Origin: Schauerella fraxinea
GTDB lineage: Bacteria > Pseudomonadota > Gammaproteobacteria > Burkholderiales > Burkholderiaceae_B
DNA length: 64,000 bases
Reading direction: 5' to 3'
Assembly: GCA_030849965.1 (NCBI GenBank)
Contig: JAVDKL010000003.1
Span: 496,001 to 560,000, forward strand
The notes under the pieces were generated by a model. That model had not been told where the DNA came from and searched no databases. It saw only the letters and a list, made by a program, of their open reading frames with translations. Shown in pieces: positions 18,385 through 27,140 of the stretch. Within the stretch, counting starts at the first letter, position 1, and each line of letters starts with the position of its first letter. The translations under genes and the position numbers were made by a program.

Positions 18385-19095
18385 TTACGGCACCGGCGCA
18401 TGTTGCGTGTCGCTCACGCGATAGCGCAACCACACCGCGCCGTCGGCTTGCGGTTCGGCCGAGATGAGTGTGAGGTAGGACGGTTGCTTCCAGGCATCCA
18501 TGGCAATTTCGAACGACCCCGGATGATCGCTTCGGCCATCCACCAACGGCAGAATGAGCACGCTGACTTCGTCGACCAGGCCCGCATTGACGAACGCGCC
18601 GCTCACATGCGGCCCGCCTTCCACGATCAGGCGTTCGGTGCCCAACTCGCGTTGAAGTACGTCGACCACGTGCGCCAGGTCGATCTCGGTTTTGCCGCCA
18701 AAAATGTACGACACCTCGATCGACTGCAAGTAGGCCAGATAATCGTCCGGCACGCTTTCGGTCAGCACCTCGACCACATGCGAATCGAGCGCGGTGTTCT
18801 TTTTCCAGGCCACCTTGCCGTGCGGGTCGATCGACACTGCATATTGATCGGCGTCACGCACTGCAAAGTAGTCGGTGCGGGGAATCGGTGCTTTGGCCAG
18901 ACCCGACGGATAAGCGTCGCCATGGGCGATTTCCTGCATCGTGACGCGGCCGCAAATCCAGGCATTGCCCTTGAAGTCTTTCGCCGTTTTCTCGTAGAGC
19001 TCGCCGGCGGCCTTCTTGAAGGGGCGATCCCAGTTGTCGGTCAGGCTGCGGCCATCGACTGCGGACATCATGTGGCAGATCACGTAGGGTTTCAT
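18385..19095 (-). CDS. RibD C-terminal/dihydrofolate reductase-like protein
   Basis: A 236-residue protein with the RibD_C fold. The N-terminal strand M-K-P-Y-V-I-C-H-M-M-S-A-V-D-G-R is the NADPH-binding reductase signature, and R-L-I-V-E-G-G-P-H-V-S-G-A-F at about residue 155 is the conserved G-G loop of pyrimidine reductases. It lacks the N-terminal deaminase domain of full RibD, and riboflavin genes are not adjacent, so it is probably an uncharacterised NAD(P)H-dependent reductase. The start is fixed by the family N-terminus. Confidence 0.85.
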   Translation of the reverse strand: MKPYVICHMMSAVDGRSLTDNWDRPFKKAAGELYEKTAKDFKGNAWICGRVTMQEIAHGDAYPSGLAKAPIPRTDYFAVRDADQYAVSIDPHGKVAWKKNTALDSHVVEVLTESVPDDYLAYLQSIEVSYIFGGKTEIDLAHVVDVLQRELGTERLIVEGGPHVSGAFVNAGLVDEVSVLILPLVDGRSDHPGSFEIAMDAWKQPSYLTLISAEPQADGAVWLRYRVSDTQHAPVP

Positions 19096-19170
19096 GCGGG
19101 TTCCATCGCTAAAGAGGCAGAGAACCCTCGGCGAGCAAGCCCGATGCCTGTCGTGTTCGAGGCACGGGGC

Positions 19171-20352
19171 TCACGCCGGTGCGTGCGAGAGGGCGCGCCG
19201 GCTGCGCAGTACCGACACCACAAACAAAACGAATCCGCCCGCAGCCAGGGCGGCGCCGACGTATCCGGTTGACGTCCAGCCCCAGCCGGCGTCGATCGCA
19301 CGCCCACCCAGCCAGGCGCCCAAGGCGTTCGCGATATTGAAGGCCGAGTGATTGAGCGACGCGGCCAAGGTTTGCGCGTCGGCCGCGACATCCATCAGTC
19401 GGATCTGCAGCGCTGGTACGAGCGCCACGCCGGTGCCGATCAGCAAAATGCTCAGGAACGCGGACCAGGGCTGCGTGGCCATCAAGGGAAAGAGCGCCAG
19501 CACCAGCACACTCCACACCAGCACGCCGCCGATGGTGGCCGTGAGGGCGCGATCCGCGAGCGCGCCGCCCACAATATTGCCAATGATCATGCCCAAACCG
19601 AACACCCCCAGCGCAATCGGCACGGTATGCGTCGACAGGCCGGTGACCTCGGTGAGTGTGGGCGCGATGTAGCTGAACACGGCAAACAGGCCGCCAAATC
19701 CGACTGCGCCGATGCCCAGCGTGAGCCAGACTTGTTCGCGTTTGAGTGCGCCCAGTTCGGCGAGCGGGCTGCTCGACGCGCCGGCGGCCGCTGCCGGGAG
19801 AAAGCGATGCAGCAGCACCAGCGTGATGACGGCGATGCCGCCGACCGCCGCGAAGGCGTAGCGCCAGCCCAGCCATTGCCCCAGGCCGGTCGCGAGTGGA
19901 TTGCCGATCAAGGCTGCGACCGTGAGCCCGAGCATCACGCGGCCGATGGCCTGGCCCCGCTTGTTGGGCGCCACCATCGAAGCGGCGACCAACGCGGCCA
20001 CGCCGAAATAGGCGCCGTGCGGCAGGCCTGCAATGAAGCGGAAGGCCATCAGGCTGTCGTAACCCGGCGCCAGCGCGCTGGCGAAGTTGCCCAGGGCAAA
20101 CAGCGCCATCAGGGCAAAGAGCAGGGCGCGGCGCGACCAGCGTGCGGCAATGACCGCGATCAATGGCGCGCCCACGACCACGCCGATGGCGTAGGCGCTG
20201 ATGAGATGTCCCACGGCGGGCGCGGAGACCTGAAGATTTTCCGCCACATCGGGCAGCAAGCCCATGATGGCGAATTCGCCGGTGCCGATGCCGAAGCCGC
20301 CGACGGCCAGGGCCAATGCGGCCCACCGGGTGGAGGGTGTAGATGAAGTCAT
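19171..20352 (-). CDS. MFS exporter, YdhP/AraJ (DHA1) type
   Basis: About 393 residues and twelve predicted helices. The N-terminal motif G-G-F-G-I-G-T-G-E-F-A-I-M-G-L-L-P and H-L-I-S-A-Y-A-I-G-V-V-V-G-A-P are the hallmark of the AraJ/YdhP/CmlA-type DHA1 exporters. The A-x-x-x-P-x-x-x-G-Q-A-I-G region (N-K-R-G-Q-A-I-G) is also present. ATG 20352 is chosen since family members start close to helix 1; an ATG at 20373 is possible. It likely exports sugars or small toxic compounds. It diverges from the GAF kinase gene over about 200 bp. Confidence 0.88.
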   Translation of the reverse strand: MTSSTPSTRWAALALAVGGFGIGTGEFAIMGLLPDVAENLQVSAPAVGHLISAYAIGVVVGAPLIAVIAARWSRRALLFALMALFALGNFASALAPGYDSLMAFRFIAGLPHGAYFGVAALVAASMVAPNKRGQAIGRVMLGLTVAALIGNPLATGLGQWLGWRYAFAAVGGIAVITLVLLHRFLPAAAAGASSSPLAELGALKREQVWLTLGIGAVGFGGLFAVFSYIAPTLTEVTGLSTHTVPIALGVFGLGMIIGNIVGGALADRALTATIGGVLVWSVLVLALFPLMATQPWSAFLSILLIGTGVALVPALQIRLMDVAADAQTLAASLNHSAFNIANALGAWLGGRAIDAGWGWTSTGYVGAALAAGGFVLFVVSVLRSRRALSHAPA

Positions 20353-20557
20353 GTGTGTCGCTGCTGCGCGCATGCCGTTTTCCGGGTCTTCTGGCAGCAG
20401 GCGCACAGTGTAACGTTCGTGCCTTGCAGGCAATTGAACGCGCGGCGTGTCCACGCCTGGCGGGCACCGGAAAGTCAACGTGGCCCATGCTCTGGCCCGC
20501 AATCGAATGCACTACACTCGATGCTCAATTCCATTCATTTTTTGAGACGATCGACGC

Positions 20558-21760
20558 ATGACGACCCCGCTCGCGCGCGAAATGCGCATTCTCAATCGCA
20601 TCACCGCCATTCCCGCTCTGCTGAAAGTGGTCAGCACCCTGACGGGTATCCGCTTCGTGACCATTACGCGCTGGGACGGCGCGGCCTGGGCCGCATGCGC
20701 CATTCATGACGGCGCTGCCGTGGCGCTTGATGGCAGTGGTGAACTCGACGCGGTGACTGCCATCAGCACCCACGTACGCGCCACGGGCGAGCCGGTCTAC
20801 GCCTGGAATGCGGCCGAGGCTGCGCGCGGCGAACCGTTTACTGCCGCTGGTTTCAAGAATTTCTTCGCCGTGCCGATCCACCGCAAGGACGGCAGCTTTT
20901 TCGGGGCCTTGTGTGGGCTCGATCGACGAGCCACGCGTGACGCCAATCCTGCTTCGGAAGAAGCGCTTGGCGTGTTTGCCGATCTGATCGGGGCGCAGCT
21001 CGAAGCCGAGCAACGCCATGAAGACGGCGTCAATGCGCTCACGGCCAAGAACAATGAGGCGCGTCAACGCGATCGTTTCATCGGCATGCTGGGCCACGAT
21101 TTGCGCAACCCCCTGCACGCCACGCTGGCGGCCGTTGAGATGCTGCAGCGTAAGCAGATGGAACCCAAGGCCTACAACCTGGCCAAGATGGTCGAGACCA
21201 GTACCTTGCGCATGTCCAAGCTCGTCGAAGATCTGCTCGACTTCGCACGCGGGCAATTGACAGGCGGCATCCCGGTGCGACTGGAACGCCATCGCGATTT
21301 GCGGTTCGAACTCGAGAATATCGTTCAGGAATTGCGCAATGCGAATCCCGAACGCACCATCGTCGCCGAGATTGCCGACTGCGGCCATGTGGTGGCCGAC
21401 AAAGCGCGCCTGGCGCAGTTGGCCTCCAATCTATTGGGCAATGCCATCCAGCACGGCGCGCCGGATGAACCGGTAGGCATCCGCGTCGAGTGCAGCAATG
21501 GCACCTTCGTCTTGTCGGTATCCAACTCCGGTCCGCAGATCGCACCTGAGGTGCTGCAAAATCTCTTCACGCCTTACTTTCGTTCGAGTGGCGAAGATAC
21601 GGGCCGACGTACCGGGCATGGCTTGGGGCTTTACATCTGCGCCGAAATTGCCAAGGCCCATGCCGGCACGTTGGTCGCCTCGTCCCTGCCGGATGGCGGC
21701 ACAACGGTCACGTTGACGTTCCCCGAACAGCCTGCGGCGCAGTCGGCAGCAGCGGCCTGA
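20558..21760 (+). CDS. GAF-sensor histidine kinase
   Basis: A 400-residue cytosolic sensor kinase. An N-terminal GAF domain covers about residues 20-160 (F-F-A-V-P-I-H-R-K-D-G-S-F-F-G-A-L-C-G-L-D). A coiled linker leads to HisKA with phospho-His near residue 179 in M-L-G-H-D-L-R-N-P-L, then HATPase with N-box L-L-G-N-A-I-Q-H-G, G1 V-S-N-S-G-P and G2 G-H-G-L-G-L-Y. No membrane helix, so the signal is intracellular. It lies 25 bases tail-to-tail from the LOV hybrid kinase, and no separate response regulator is adjacent. Confidence 0.9.
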   Translation: MTTPLAREMRILNRITAIPALLKVVSTLTGIRFVTITRWDGAAWAACAIHDGAAVALDGSGELDAVTAISTHVRATGEPVYAWNAAEAARGEPFTAAGFKNFFAVPIHRKDGSFFGALCGLDRRATRDANPASEEALGVFADLIGAQLEAEQRHEDGVNALTAKNNEARQRDRFIGMLGHDLRNPLHATLAAVEMLQRKQMEPKAYNLAKMVETSTLRMSKLVEDLLDFARGQLTGGIPVRLERHRDLRFELENIVQELRNANPERTIVAEIADCGHVVADKARLAQLASNLLGNAIQHGAPDEPVGIRVECSNGTFVLSVSNSGPQIAPEVLQNLFTPYFRSSGEDTGRRTGHGLGLYICAEIAKAHAGTLVASSLPDGGTTVTLTFPEQPAAQSAAAA

Positions 21761-21785
21761 TCGCGGCGGCGGCTGGGCCGCCAAG

Positions 21786-23402
21786 CTATAAGCCCGTGTG
21801 ACCTTCGAATACGATGCGCACGCGACGCGCCAGATCCGTCTGGCGGTAGGGTTTGTGCAGCACATCGAAGCGCTCGCCCGACGCATCGGTGCGCTCGATC
21901 GATTCGTCGGCGTAACCCGTGGTCAACAGCACCTTGATATCCGGATGCCGCTTGATTGCTTCGCGCGCCAGCATCACGCCGTTCATATTGCCCGGCATGA
22001 TCACGTCGGAGAAGAGCAGATCCACGCCGCCCAATGCCGCCATCTGGGTCAAGGCGTCGTGCGGGCTGTACGAGACGTGCACGGTGTAGCCCGCTTCTTC
22101 GAGCATGGCCTGCGCCAGGTCGGCCACTTCGGGTCGATCGTCGACCACCATCACCGTTTCCGCGCCGGGTTGATCGATGGCGCGCGGCGCCAACGTACGG
22201 GTCTCGACGTCGCCTTCGGCTACGGGGAAATACAGCGCGATCGTGGTGCCGGCGCCCGGTTCGGAAGCGACCGTTACCGTGCCGCCGGACTGTTTGGCAA
22301 AGCCGTATACCATCGACAGGCCCAGGCCGGTGCCTTGGCCTTCTTCCTTCGTTGTGAAAAACGGATCGAGCACGCGCCCGATGATGTCGGGGTCAATTCC
22401 CGAGCCGTTATCGACGATCTCGAGTTTCACGTAGCGGCCCGGGCGCAAATCGTTGATCGTATCGGTCTCGTCGACGATCACACGGGTCGCGGTTGCGATG
22501 TGGACACGCCGGGCATCGCGTCCGGCCAGCGCATCGCGTGAATTCATCAGCACATTGAGCAGGGCCACTTCGATTTGCGTGGGATCCAGCTTGGCATTGG
22601 GCAAGTCGCTTTCGAGCGTGACCGACAAATCGACCTCCGCGCCGATCGTGCGTCGCATCAGGTCGGATAGCTTGTTCAACACCGCATTCAAGTTGACGGT
22701 ACGGCCATCCAGACGCTGCTTACGCGAGAAGGCGAGCAACTGTTGCGTGAGCGTGGAGGCCCGCGACACCGCCTGCTTTACGCTATCGATGGTTTGCTGC
22801 GTGCGTTCGGGCGTGAACGGGCGCCGCGTCCCCTTGAGCGACATCTCCATCAAATCGAGATGGCCTACCATCACTTGCAGCAGGTTATTGAAGTCGTGAG
22901 CGATGCCACCCGTGAGCTGGCCGAGCGCTTCCATTTTCTGCGCCTGACGCAGAGCGTCCTCGGCATCGCGCCGACGACTCACATCCAATTGCGACGCGAA
23001 GAAATAGAGCAGTTCGCCCGAGGGCGCATACACCGGCGAGATGAAGAGGGCATTCCAGAAGGTCGACCCGTCCTTGCGGTAATTCAGGATTTCGGTCGCC
23101 ATCTCGCGATTTCCGGCCAGTGCGGATCGAATCACTTGAACGCTGCGCCGATCCGTCTCGGGGCCTTGCAGAAACCGGCAGTTGCGCCCGAGCACGTCGC
23201 GCTCGCTGTAACCCGTCATCTCCAGGAAAGCATCGTTGGCGAAAATGATCGGATAGTCGGGTTGGCGCGCATCCACGATGGTCATGGGCATGCGGGTTTT
23301 TTCAACGGCGGCGAAGAAAACGCCATCACGGTGGGCGCTCATATCCGCTAAAGCTGCGTGGTGCGCCGCGACGTCGTCGCGGAGAATATCGTCAGGACTC
23401 AT
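21786..23402 (-). CDS. LOV-domain hybrid histidine kinase (blue-light sensor)
   Basis: A 538-residue protein laid out LOV - HisKA - HATPase - receiver. The PAS-type domain (about residues 35-145) contains G-R-N-C-R-F-L-Q with Cys75, the flavin-adduct cysteine of LOV photoreceptors, plus the N-Y-R-K-D-G-S-x-F-W-N strand and a late F-F-A-S-Q-L-D. HisKA has G-G-I-A-H-D-F-N-N-L-L with His169. HATPase shows D-N-G-S-G-I-D and G-Q-G-T-G-L-G-L. The receiver (about 415-530) has V-V-D-D-R and the acceptor Asp in F-S-D-V-I-M-P-G. Size and order match LOV-HK proteins of Pseudomonas syringae. Output is probably phosphotransfer. Confidence 0.93.
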   Translation of the reverse strand: MSPDDILRDDVAAHHAALADMSAHRDGVFFAAVEKTRMPMTIVDARQPDYPIIFANDAFLEMTGYSERDVLGRNCRFLQGPETDRRSVQVIRSALAGNREMATEILNYRKDGSTFWNALFISPVYAPSGELLYFFASQLDVSRRRDAEDALRQAQKMEALGQLTGGIAHDFNNLLQVMVGHLDLMEMSLKGTRRPFTPERTQQTIDSVKQAVSRASTLTQQLLAFSRKQRLDGRTVNLNAVLNKLSDLMRRTIGAEVDLSVTLESDLPNAKLDPTQIEVALLNVLMNSRDALAGRDARRVHIATATRVIVDETDTINDLRPGRYVKLEIVDNGSGIDPDIIGRVLDPFFTTKEEGQGTGLGLSMVYGFAKQSGGTVTVASEPGAGTTIALYFPVAEGDVETRTLAPRAIDQPGAETVMVVDDRPEVADLAQAMLEEAGYTVHVSYSPHDALTQMAALGGVDLLFSDVIMPGNMNGVMLAREAIKRHPDIKVLLTTGYADESIERTDASGERFDVLHKPYRQTDLARRVRIVFEGHTGL

Positions 23403-23470
23403 TGGGTGCAGGCGGCAAACAGTGCATTTATATCGTGACGTCGGTTAGCAAGTTTCACGCCTAAAAACCG

Positions 23471-24355
23471 TTAGGGAACGTTGCGGCGCGCCGTTGCGGC
23501 GCATCCTGCCGAGGCGGCGACAATGCAGCCGATCGCACCCCATTGCGTGGCAGTGAGCTGCTCATGCAGCACCACCAGGCCGGCCAGTGCGCCCATCGCC
23601 GGTTCCAGGCTCAACAACACCCCGAACGTCTTGCGCGGCAAGTGCCGCAGCGCCACCATCTCCAGGGAGTACGGGATGGCGCTGGACAACACGCCCACGG
23701 CGATGCCGCTCACGATCAATGCGGGGGTCAGGAGCGCGCTGCCGGCTTCGGCCACGCCAAAAGGCAGCGCCACCAATGCCGCCACGGTCAGCCCCAGGGA
23801 GGTGGCCTGGCCGCCGTGCATATGCCCGGCCCGCTTGCCGAAGATGATGTAGAACGCCCAGCACACGCCGGCGCCCAGGGCATACGCCACGCCGGTAGGA
23901 TCGAGCGACTGCACGCTTTGCCCGGAAGGAATGAGCAGCAGCAGGCCACCCAGCGCCAGCGCGATCCACACGAAATCCAGGGCACGACGCGACGCCAGCA
24001 AGGCCAACGTGAGCGGGCCGGTAAATTCAAGCGCGATTGCAATGCCGAGCGGCAGCGTGCGCAACGACATATAAAACAGCAGATTCAGGCAGGCCAGCGT
24101 GACACCGTAGAGCACGACGCGGCCGGCGTCGGCGCGCGAGAGCGGCATGCGCCAGGGCCGCCAGATGACCAGCAAAATCAGCGCGGCCACGGTAATGCGG
24201 TAGGCCGTGGTGCCTTGCGCGCCGACGGCGGGAAACAAGGTTTTGCCGAACGAGGTGCCGATACAGAGCGATGCCATCGATCCGATCAACGCAAAGATGG
24301 GTAGCCACAAAGGCTTGGTGGCAGGAGCGGTAGAGACGGGTGAGGCGGAGGTCAT
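23471..24355 (-). CDS. EamA family amino acid/metabolite exporter, RhtA-like
   Basis: A 294-residue protein with ten predicted membrane helices in two EamA halves. RhtA-like features are the G-T-S-F-G-K-T-L-F-P early segment, the G-A-G-V-C-W-A-F-Y-I-I-F-G-K entry to the second half, and the F-G-V-L-L-S-L-E-P-A-M-G-A-L-A-G block near the end. Such proteins export threonine, homoserine or related metabolites. It is divergent from the ThDP-enzyme gene across about 160 bp. The C-terminus is Ala/Arg-rich. Confidence 0.88.
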   Translation of the reverse strand: MTSASPVSTAPATKPLWLPIFALIGSMASLCIGTSFGKTLFPAVGAQGTTAYRITVAALILLVIWRPWRMPLSRADAGRVVLYGVTLACLNLLFYMSLRTLPLGIAIALEFTGPLTLALLASRRALDFVWIALALGGLLLLIPSGQSVQSLDPTGVAYALGAGVCWAFYIIFGKRAGHMHGGQATSLGLTVAALVALPFGVAEAGSALLTPALIVSGIAVGVLSSAIPYSLEMVALRHLPRKTFGVLLSLEPAMGALAGLVVLHEQLTATQWGAIGCIVAASAGCAATARRNVP

Positions 24356-24514
24356 CGGACAACTAAAGGGAAGATTTTTGCTGCACCCTGCTCGGGCTTA
24401 GCGCGCCCAAGCATTGTAGTGAATGCGGCGGGCGCGTCGTTAGTGAAGCAGTTGTCAGTCATGTGCAAGAGTGCGCTACAGTGCTGCGGTCTTCAACTCA
24501 CGAGAATGCGGATC

Positions 24515-26074
24515 ATGAACGGCGCTGACAGCCTGTGCGACACCTTGCTCGCCAATGACGTGGATGTGTGCTTTGCCAACCCCGGCACCTCCGAAATGCA
24601 CTTTGTTGCCGCGCTGGATCGCAAGCCGCGGTTGCGTTGCATCCTGGGATTGTTCGAAGGCGTGGTGACCGGCGCCGCCGATGGCTATGCGCGGATGGCC
24701 GATCGGCCGGCAGCCACGTTGCTGCACCTGGGGCCCGGACTGGGCAATGGACTGGCCAATCTGCACAACGCCAAACGCGCACGTACCCCGATGGTCAACA
24801 TCGTGGGCGACCACGCGACCTATCACGTCGGTTTCGATGCACCGCTCACCAGCGACATCGAGGGCGTGGCCCGGCCGATGTCGCATTGGGTCAAACGCAG
24901 CGAGCACGCCACCGCAATCGGTCGAGACGCGGCCGAAGCGATCGCCACCGCGCGCCAGGCGCCGGGCAATATCGCCACGTTGATTCTGCCGGCCGACACG
25001 GCCTGGACCGAACTGTCGGAGGCGCAAGCCGCGCCCGTGCGGGCCGACGTGCCCGCAGCACCCAAGACGACGGCTGAATGCGTGCGTGCCGCGGCCGCGG
25101 CGATACGCTCGGGCGAATCGACCACGTTGATGCTGGGCGGTGCGGCACTGCGCGAAGATGCGCTTGAGATCGCCGGACGCATCGCACAGGCGACGGGTGT
25201 GCGGCTGATCAGCGAAACGTCGAACAAACGTGTGTCGCGCGGGGGCGCTCGTACCCCCGTGGGTCGCTTGCCGTACCCGATCGATCTGGCGCTGCAGATG
25301 CTTTCGCAAGTGCGCCATCTGGTGCTGGTGGGCGCAGCCGACCCGGTGGCGTTTTTCGCCTATCCGGGCAAGCCCAGCCGCATCATGCCCGAGACTGGCA
25401 ACGTGGTGACGTTGGCCACGCCGGACCAGGATCTGGTGCAAGCGTTGTCATGGTTGGCCGATGAGCTGGGCATCGCGCCCACGGCGCCCCGGTTGCGGAG
25501 CGTGGCGGAATTGCCCCCGTTGCCTGCCGACGGCAAGCTCGATGGCCCGGCCATCAATCGCATCGTGGCGCGGCTGTTGCCTGACAACGCTATCGTCTGC
25601 GACGAGTCGATCACGCAAGGCCGCGAATTCGCGCAGCTGGCCGAAGCATCGGCCCCGCACGATTGGCTGCAACTCACTGGCGGTGCGATCGGTATCGGCC
25701 TGCCGCTGTCCACCGGCGCCGCCGTGGCATGCCCGGATCGCAAGGTCGTCACGCTGCAGGCCGACGGCAGCGGCATGTATACGCTGCAAGCCTTGTGGAC
25801 GCAGGCGCGTGAAGGCCTGAACTGCCTGACCGTGATTCTGGCCAATCGGACTTACGCCACCCTGCATGGCGAAATGATCAAGGTGGGCGTGACCGAACCG
25901 GGTCACAACGCGCGCCGCATGCTCGACCTGAATGCGCCGCCGCTGGATTGGGTGGCGCTTTCCAAAGGCATGGGCGTGGAAGCGGTGAGTGTCGATTCGA
26001 CGGGCGACTTCATCCGGGCCTTCGAGGCCGGGCTGAAGCACAACGGCCCGTTCGTGATCGAGGCACTGATCTAA
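24515..26074 (+). CDS. ThDP-dependent acetolactate synthase/benzoylformate decarboxylase-like enzyme
   Basis: A 519-residue thiamine diphosphate enzyme. The N-terminal domain has the F-A-N-P-G-T-S-E-M-H-F loop with the catalytic glutamate, and H-L-G-P-G-L-G-N-G-L-A-N-L-H-N-A. The C-terminal ThDP-binding motif reads A-D-G-S-G-M-Y with the asparagine about 25 residues later in I-L-A-N-R-T-Y. Annotation pipelines usually call such proteins acetolactate synthase large subunit, but the single-gene context (no small subunit) and overall form are closer to benzoylformate decarboxylase-like enzymes. ATG 24515 is preferred for the M-N-G-A-D-S-L start. It ends in a repeated stop-codon array. Confidence 0.85.
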   Translation: MNGADSLCDTLLANDVDVCFANPGTSEMHFVAALDRKPRLRCILGLFEGVVTGAADGYARMADRPAATLLHLGPGLGNGLANLHNAKRARTPMVNIVGDHATYHVGFDAPLTSDIEGVARPMSHWVKRSEHATAIGRDAAEAIATARQAPGNIATLILPADTAWTELSEAQAAPVRADVPAAPKTTAECVRAAAAAIRSGESTTLMLGGAALREDALEIAGRIAQATGVRLISETSNKRVSRGGARTPVGRLPYPIDLALQMLSQVRHLVLVGAADPVAFFAYPGKPSRIMPETGNVVTLATPDQDLVQALSWLADELGIAPTAPRLRSVAELPPLPADGKLDGPAINRIVARLLPDNAIVCDESITQGREFAQLAEASAPHDWLQLTGGAIGIGLPLSTGAAVACPDRKVVTLQADGSGMYTLQALWTQAREGLNCLTVILANRTYATLHGEMIKVGVTEPGHNARRMLDLNAPPLDWVALSKGMGVEAVSVDSTGDFIRAFEAGLKHNGPFVIEALI

Positions 26075-26125
26075 GCGCCGATCTAAGCGCTGATTTAAGC
26101 GCTAATTTAAGCGCCGCTCTAAGCG
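26066..26125 (+). repeat. five 12-bp tandem repeats carrying in-frame TAA stops
   Basis: Five contiguous 12-mers of consensus CYGATYTAAGCG run from 26066 to 26125: CTGATCTAAGCG, CCGATCTAAGCG, CTGATTTAAGCG, CTAATTTAAGCG and CCGCTCTAAGCG. The first contains the last sense codons and stop of the ThDP enzyme. Because 12 is a multiple of three, TAA recurs in the same frame at 26072, 26084, 26096, 26108 and 26120. Confidence 0.85.
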
Positions 26126-26138
26126 CAAATTGATCGAA

Positions 26139-26172
26139 ACGCCCGTCGATGCGAGCCCGCGTCGACGGGCGT
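26139..26172. terminator. bidirectional hairpin between convergent genes
   Basis: An 11-bp perfect stem ACGCCCGTCGA (26139-26149) with TCGACGGGCGT (26162-26172) encloses a loop that itself pairs GCG-AGCC-CGC, giving close to 15 bp of helix. It lies between the ThDP-enzyme gene and the convergent iclR-type gene. There is no U-tract on either strand. Confidence 0.6.
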
Positions 26173-26230
26173 CGTCCGCCTGCGGTGGCCGTTAAGTTCG
26201 ATCGCCGTATGCGTTTGACCGTTGCACAGC

Positions 26231-27037
26231 TCAGGCAGCGAACTGCGCCACCGCGGCGCGCAGCGCGGGCGCGATGCGTTCCCGCAGCAATGCTTCGGGC
26301 AGCAGCGCTGCCGGCCCGCCGCAACTGATGACGAAGCGCTCGTCGCCTGTGGGTGAGGCAAACGGGATGGCCACCGCATTGATATCCGACTGCCATTCGC
26401 CGATGGCGAAGCAGCAACCGGTGAGCGCCAGGTCACGGCAGGCGCTGTCCACCACATCGGGCGCCGGCGCGTGTGCGCCCAGTTGCGCCAATAGCGCATG
26501 CCGATCGGCCGGCGCCAATTGCGCAAGATGCGCGCGGCCCATGGCGCTGCGCATGTCCACGCGATATCCCACCGGCAGGCGCAGGTAAAGTTGGGGCGAA
26601 CCGTGCACGGCCTCGAGATAGGTCATGGCATCGCGGTCGAATACGCCCAGCGCCACGGCACCGCCGCAGGCGGCTGCCAATTGCTCCATCGCCGGCCGCG
26701 CCACCTGCCGGATATCCAGCCCGGCCAGCGCGCCGAAGCCCAAGGCCAGCACCCCGTAGCCCGGTAAGTACCGGCCGGTATCGCCGTCGTAGCGCAGATA
26801 GCCAAGCGACTTGAGCGTGAACGTGATGCGGCTGATGGTGGGCTTGGGCAGGCCGGTGAGGGCCGCCAATTCGAGGTTGCCCAGCGCACTCACGCCAGGC
26901 TTGAAACAGCGCAGCACGTCCAACCCGCGCGCAAGTGCCGTAATGAAATCCGACGAGCGTGCGGGGTCGACAGGCGCTGCGCCACGCTTGCGGCGCGCGA
27001 TGGGACGTGCCGGAACGTCATCCGAAAAAGGTTGCAT
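26231..27037 (-). CDS. IclR family transcriptional regulator
   Basis: A 268-residue IclR regulator. The N-terminal winged helix includes A-R-G-L-D-V-L-R-C-F and L-A-A-L-T-G-L-P-K-P-T-I-S-R-I-T-F-T-L; the C-terminal effector domain carries G-x-x-L-R-L-P-V-G-Y-R and the conserved late S-C-G-G-P segment. ATG 27037 is preferred; the frame is open to a TTG at 27076. A Lys/Arg-rich stretch precedes the helix-turn-helix. It is divergent from a Bug-family binding protein with a clear dyad between them, so it probably controls that gene and itself. Confidence 0.92.
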   Translation of the reverse strand: MQPFSDDVPARPIARRKRGAAPVDPARSSDFITALARGLDVLRCFKPGVSALGNLELAALTGLPKPTISRITFTLKSLGYLRYDGDTGRYLPGYGVLALGFGALAGLDIRQVARPAMEQLAAACGGAVALGVFDRDAMTYLEAVHGSPQLYLRLPVGYRVDMRSAMGRAHLAQLAPADRHALLAQLGAHAPAPDVVDSACRDLALTGCCFAIGEWQSDINAVAIPFASPTGDERFVISCGGPAALLPEALLRERIAPALRAAVAQFAA

Positions 27038-27081
27038 TTTGACGCACGTCTTCCTATAGTTAATTTTGCTGCACAAGACTA

Positions 27082-27100
27082 AATTTCGTACAGCGGAATT
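27082..27100. promoter_or_regulatory. putative IclR operator in iclR/bug divergent promoter
   Basis: AATTTCG-TACAG-CGGAATT is a 7-5-7 inverted repeat with one mismatch. Its TTTCG/CGGAA form resembles IclR-family operators. It lies 45 bases before the regulator start and about 40 before the bug gene start, so one bound dimer could repress both. Confidence 0.65.
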
Positions 27101-27140
27101 AACCGCAAGGTTACACCGCTCAAGCTAACAAGGGGAAGTC

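Noticed and set aside
26066-26125. Tandem 12-mers as a CRISPR array
   Set aside because: Units are contiguous with no spacers and begin inside a coding end; no cas genes.
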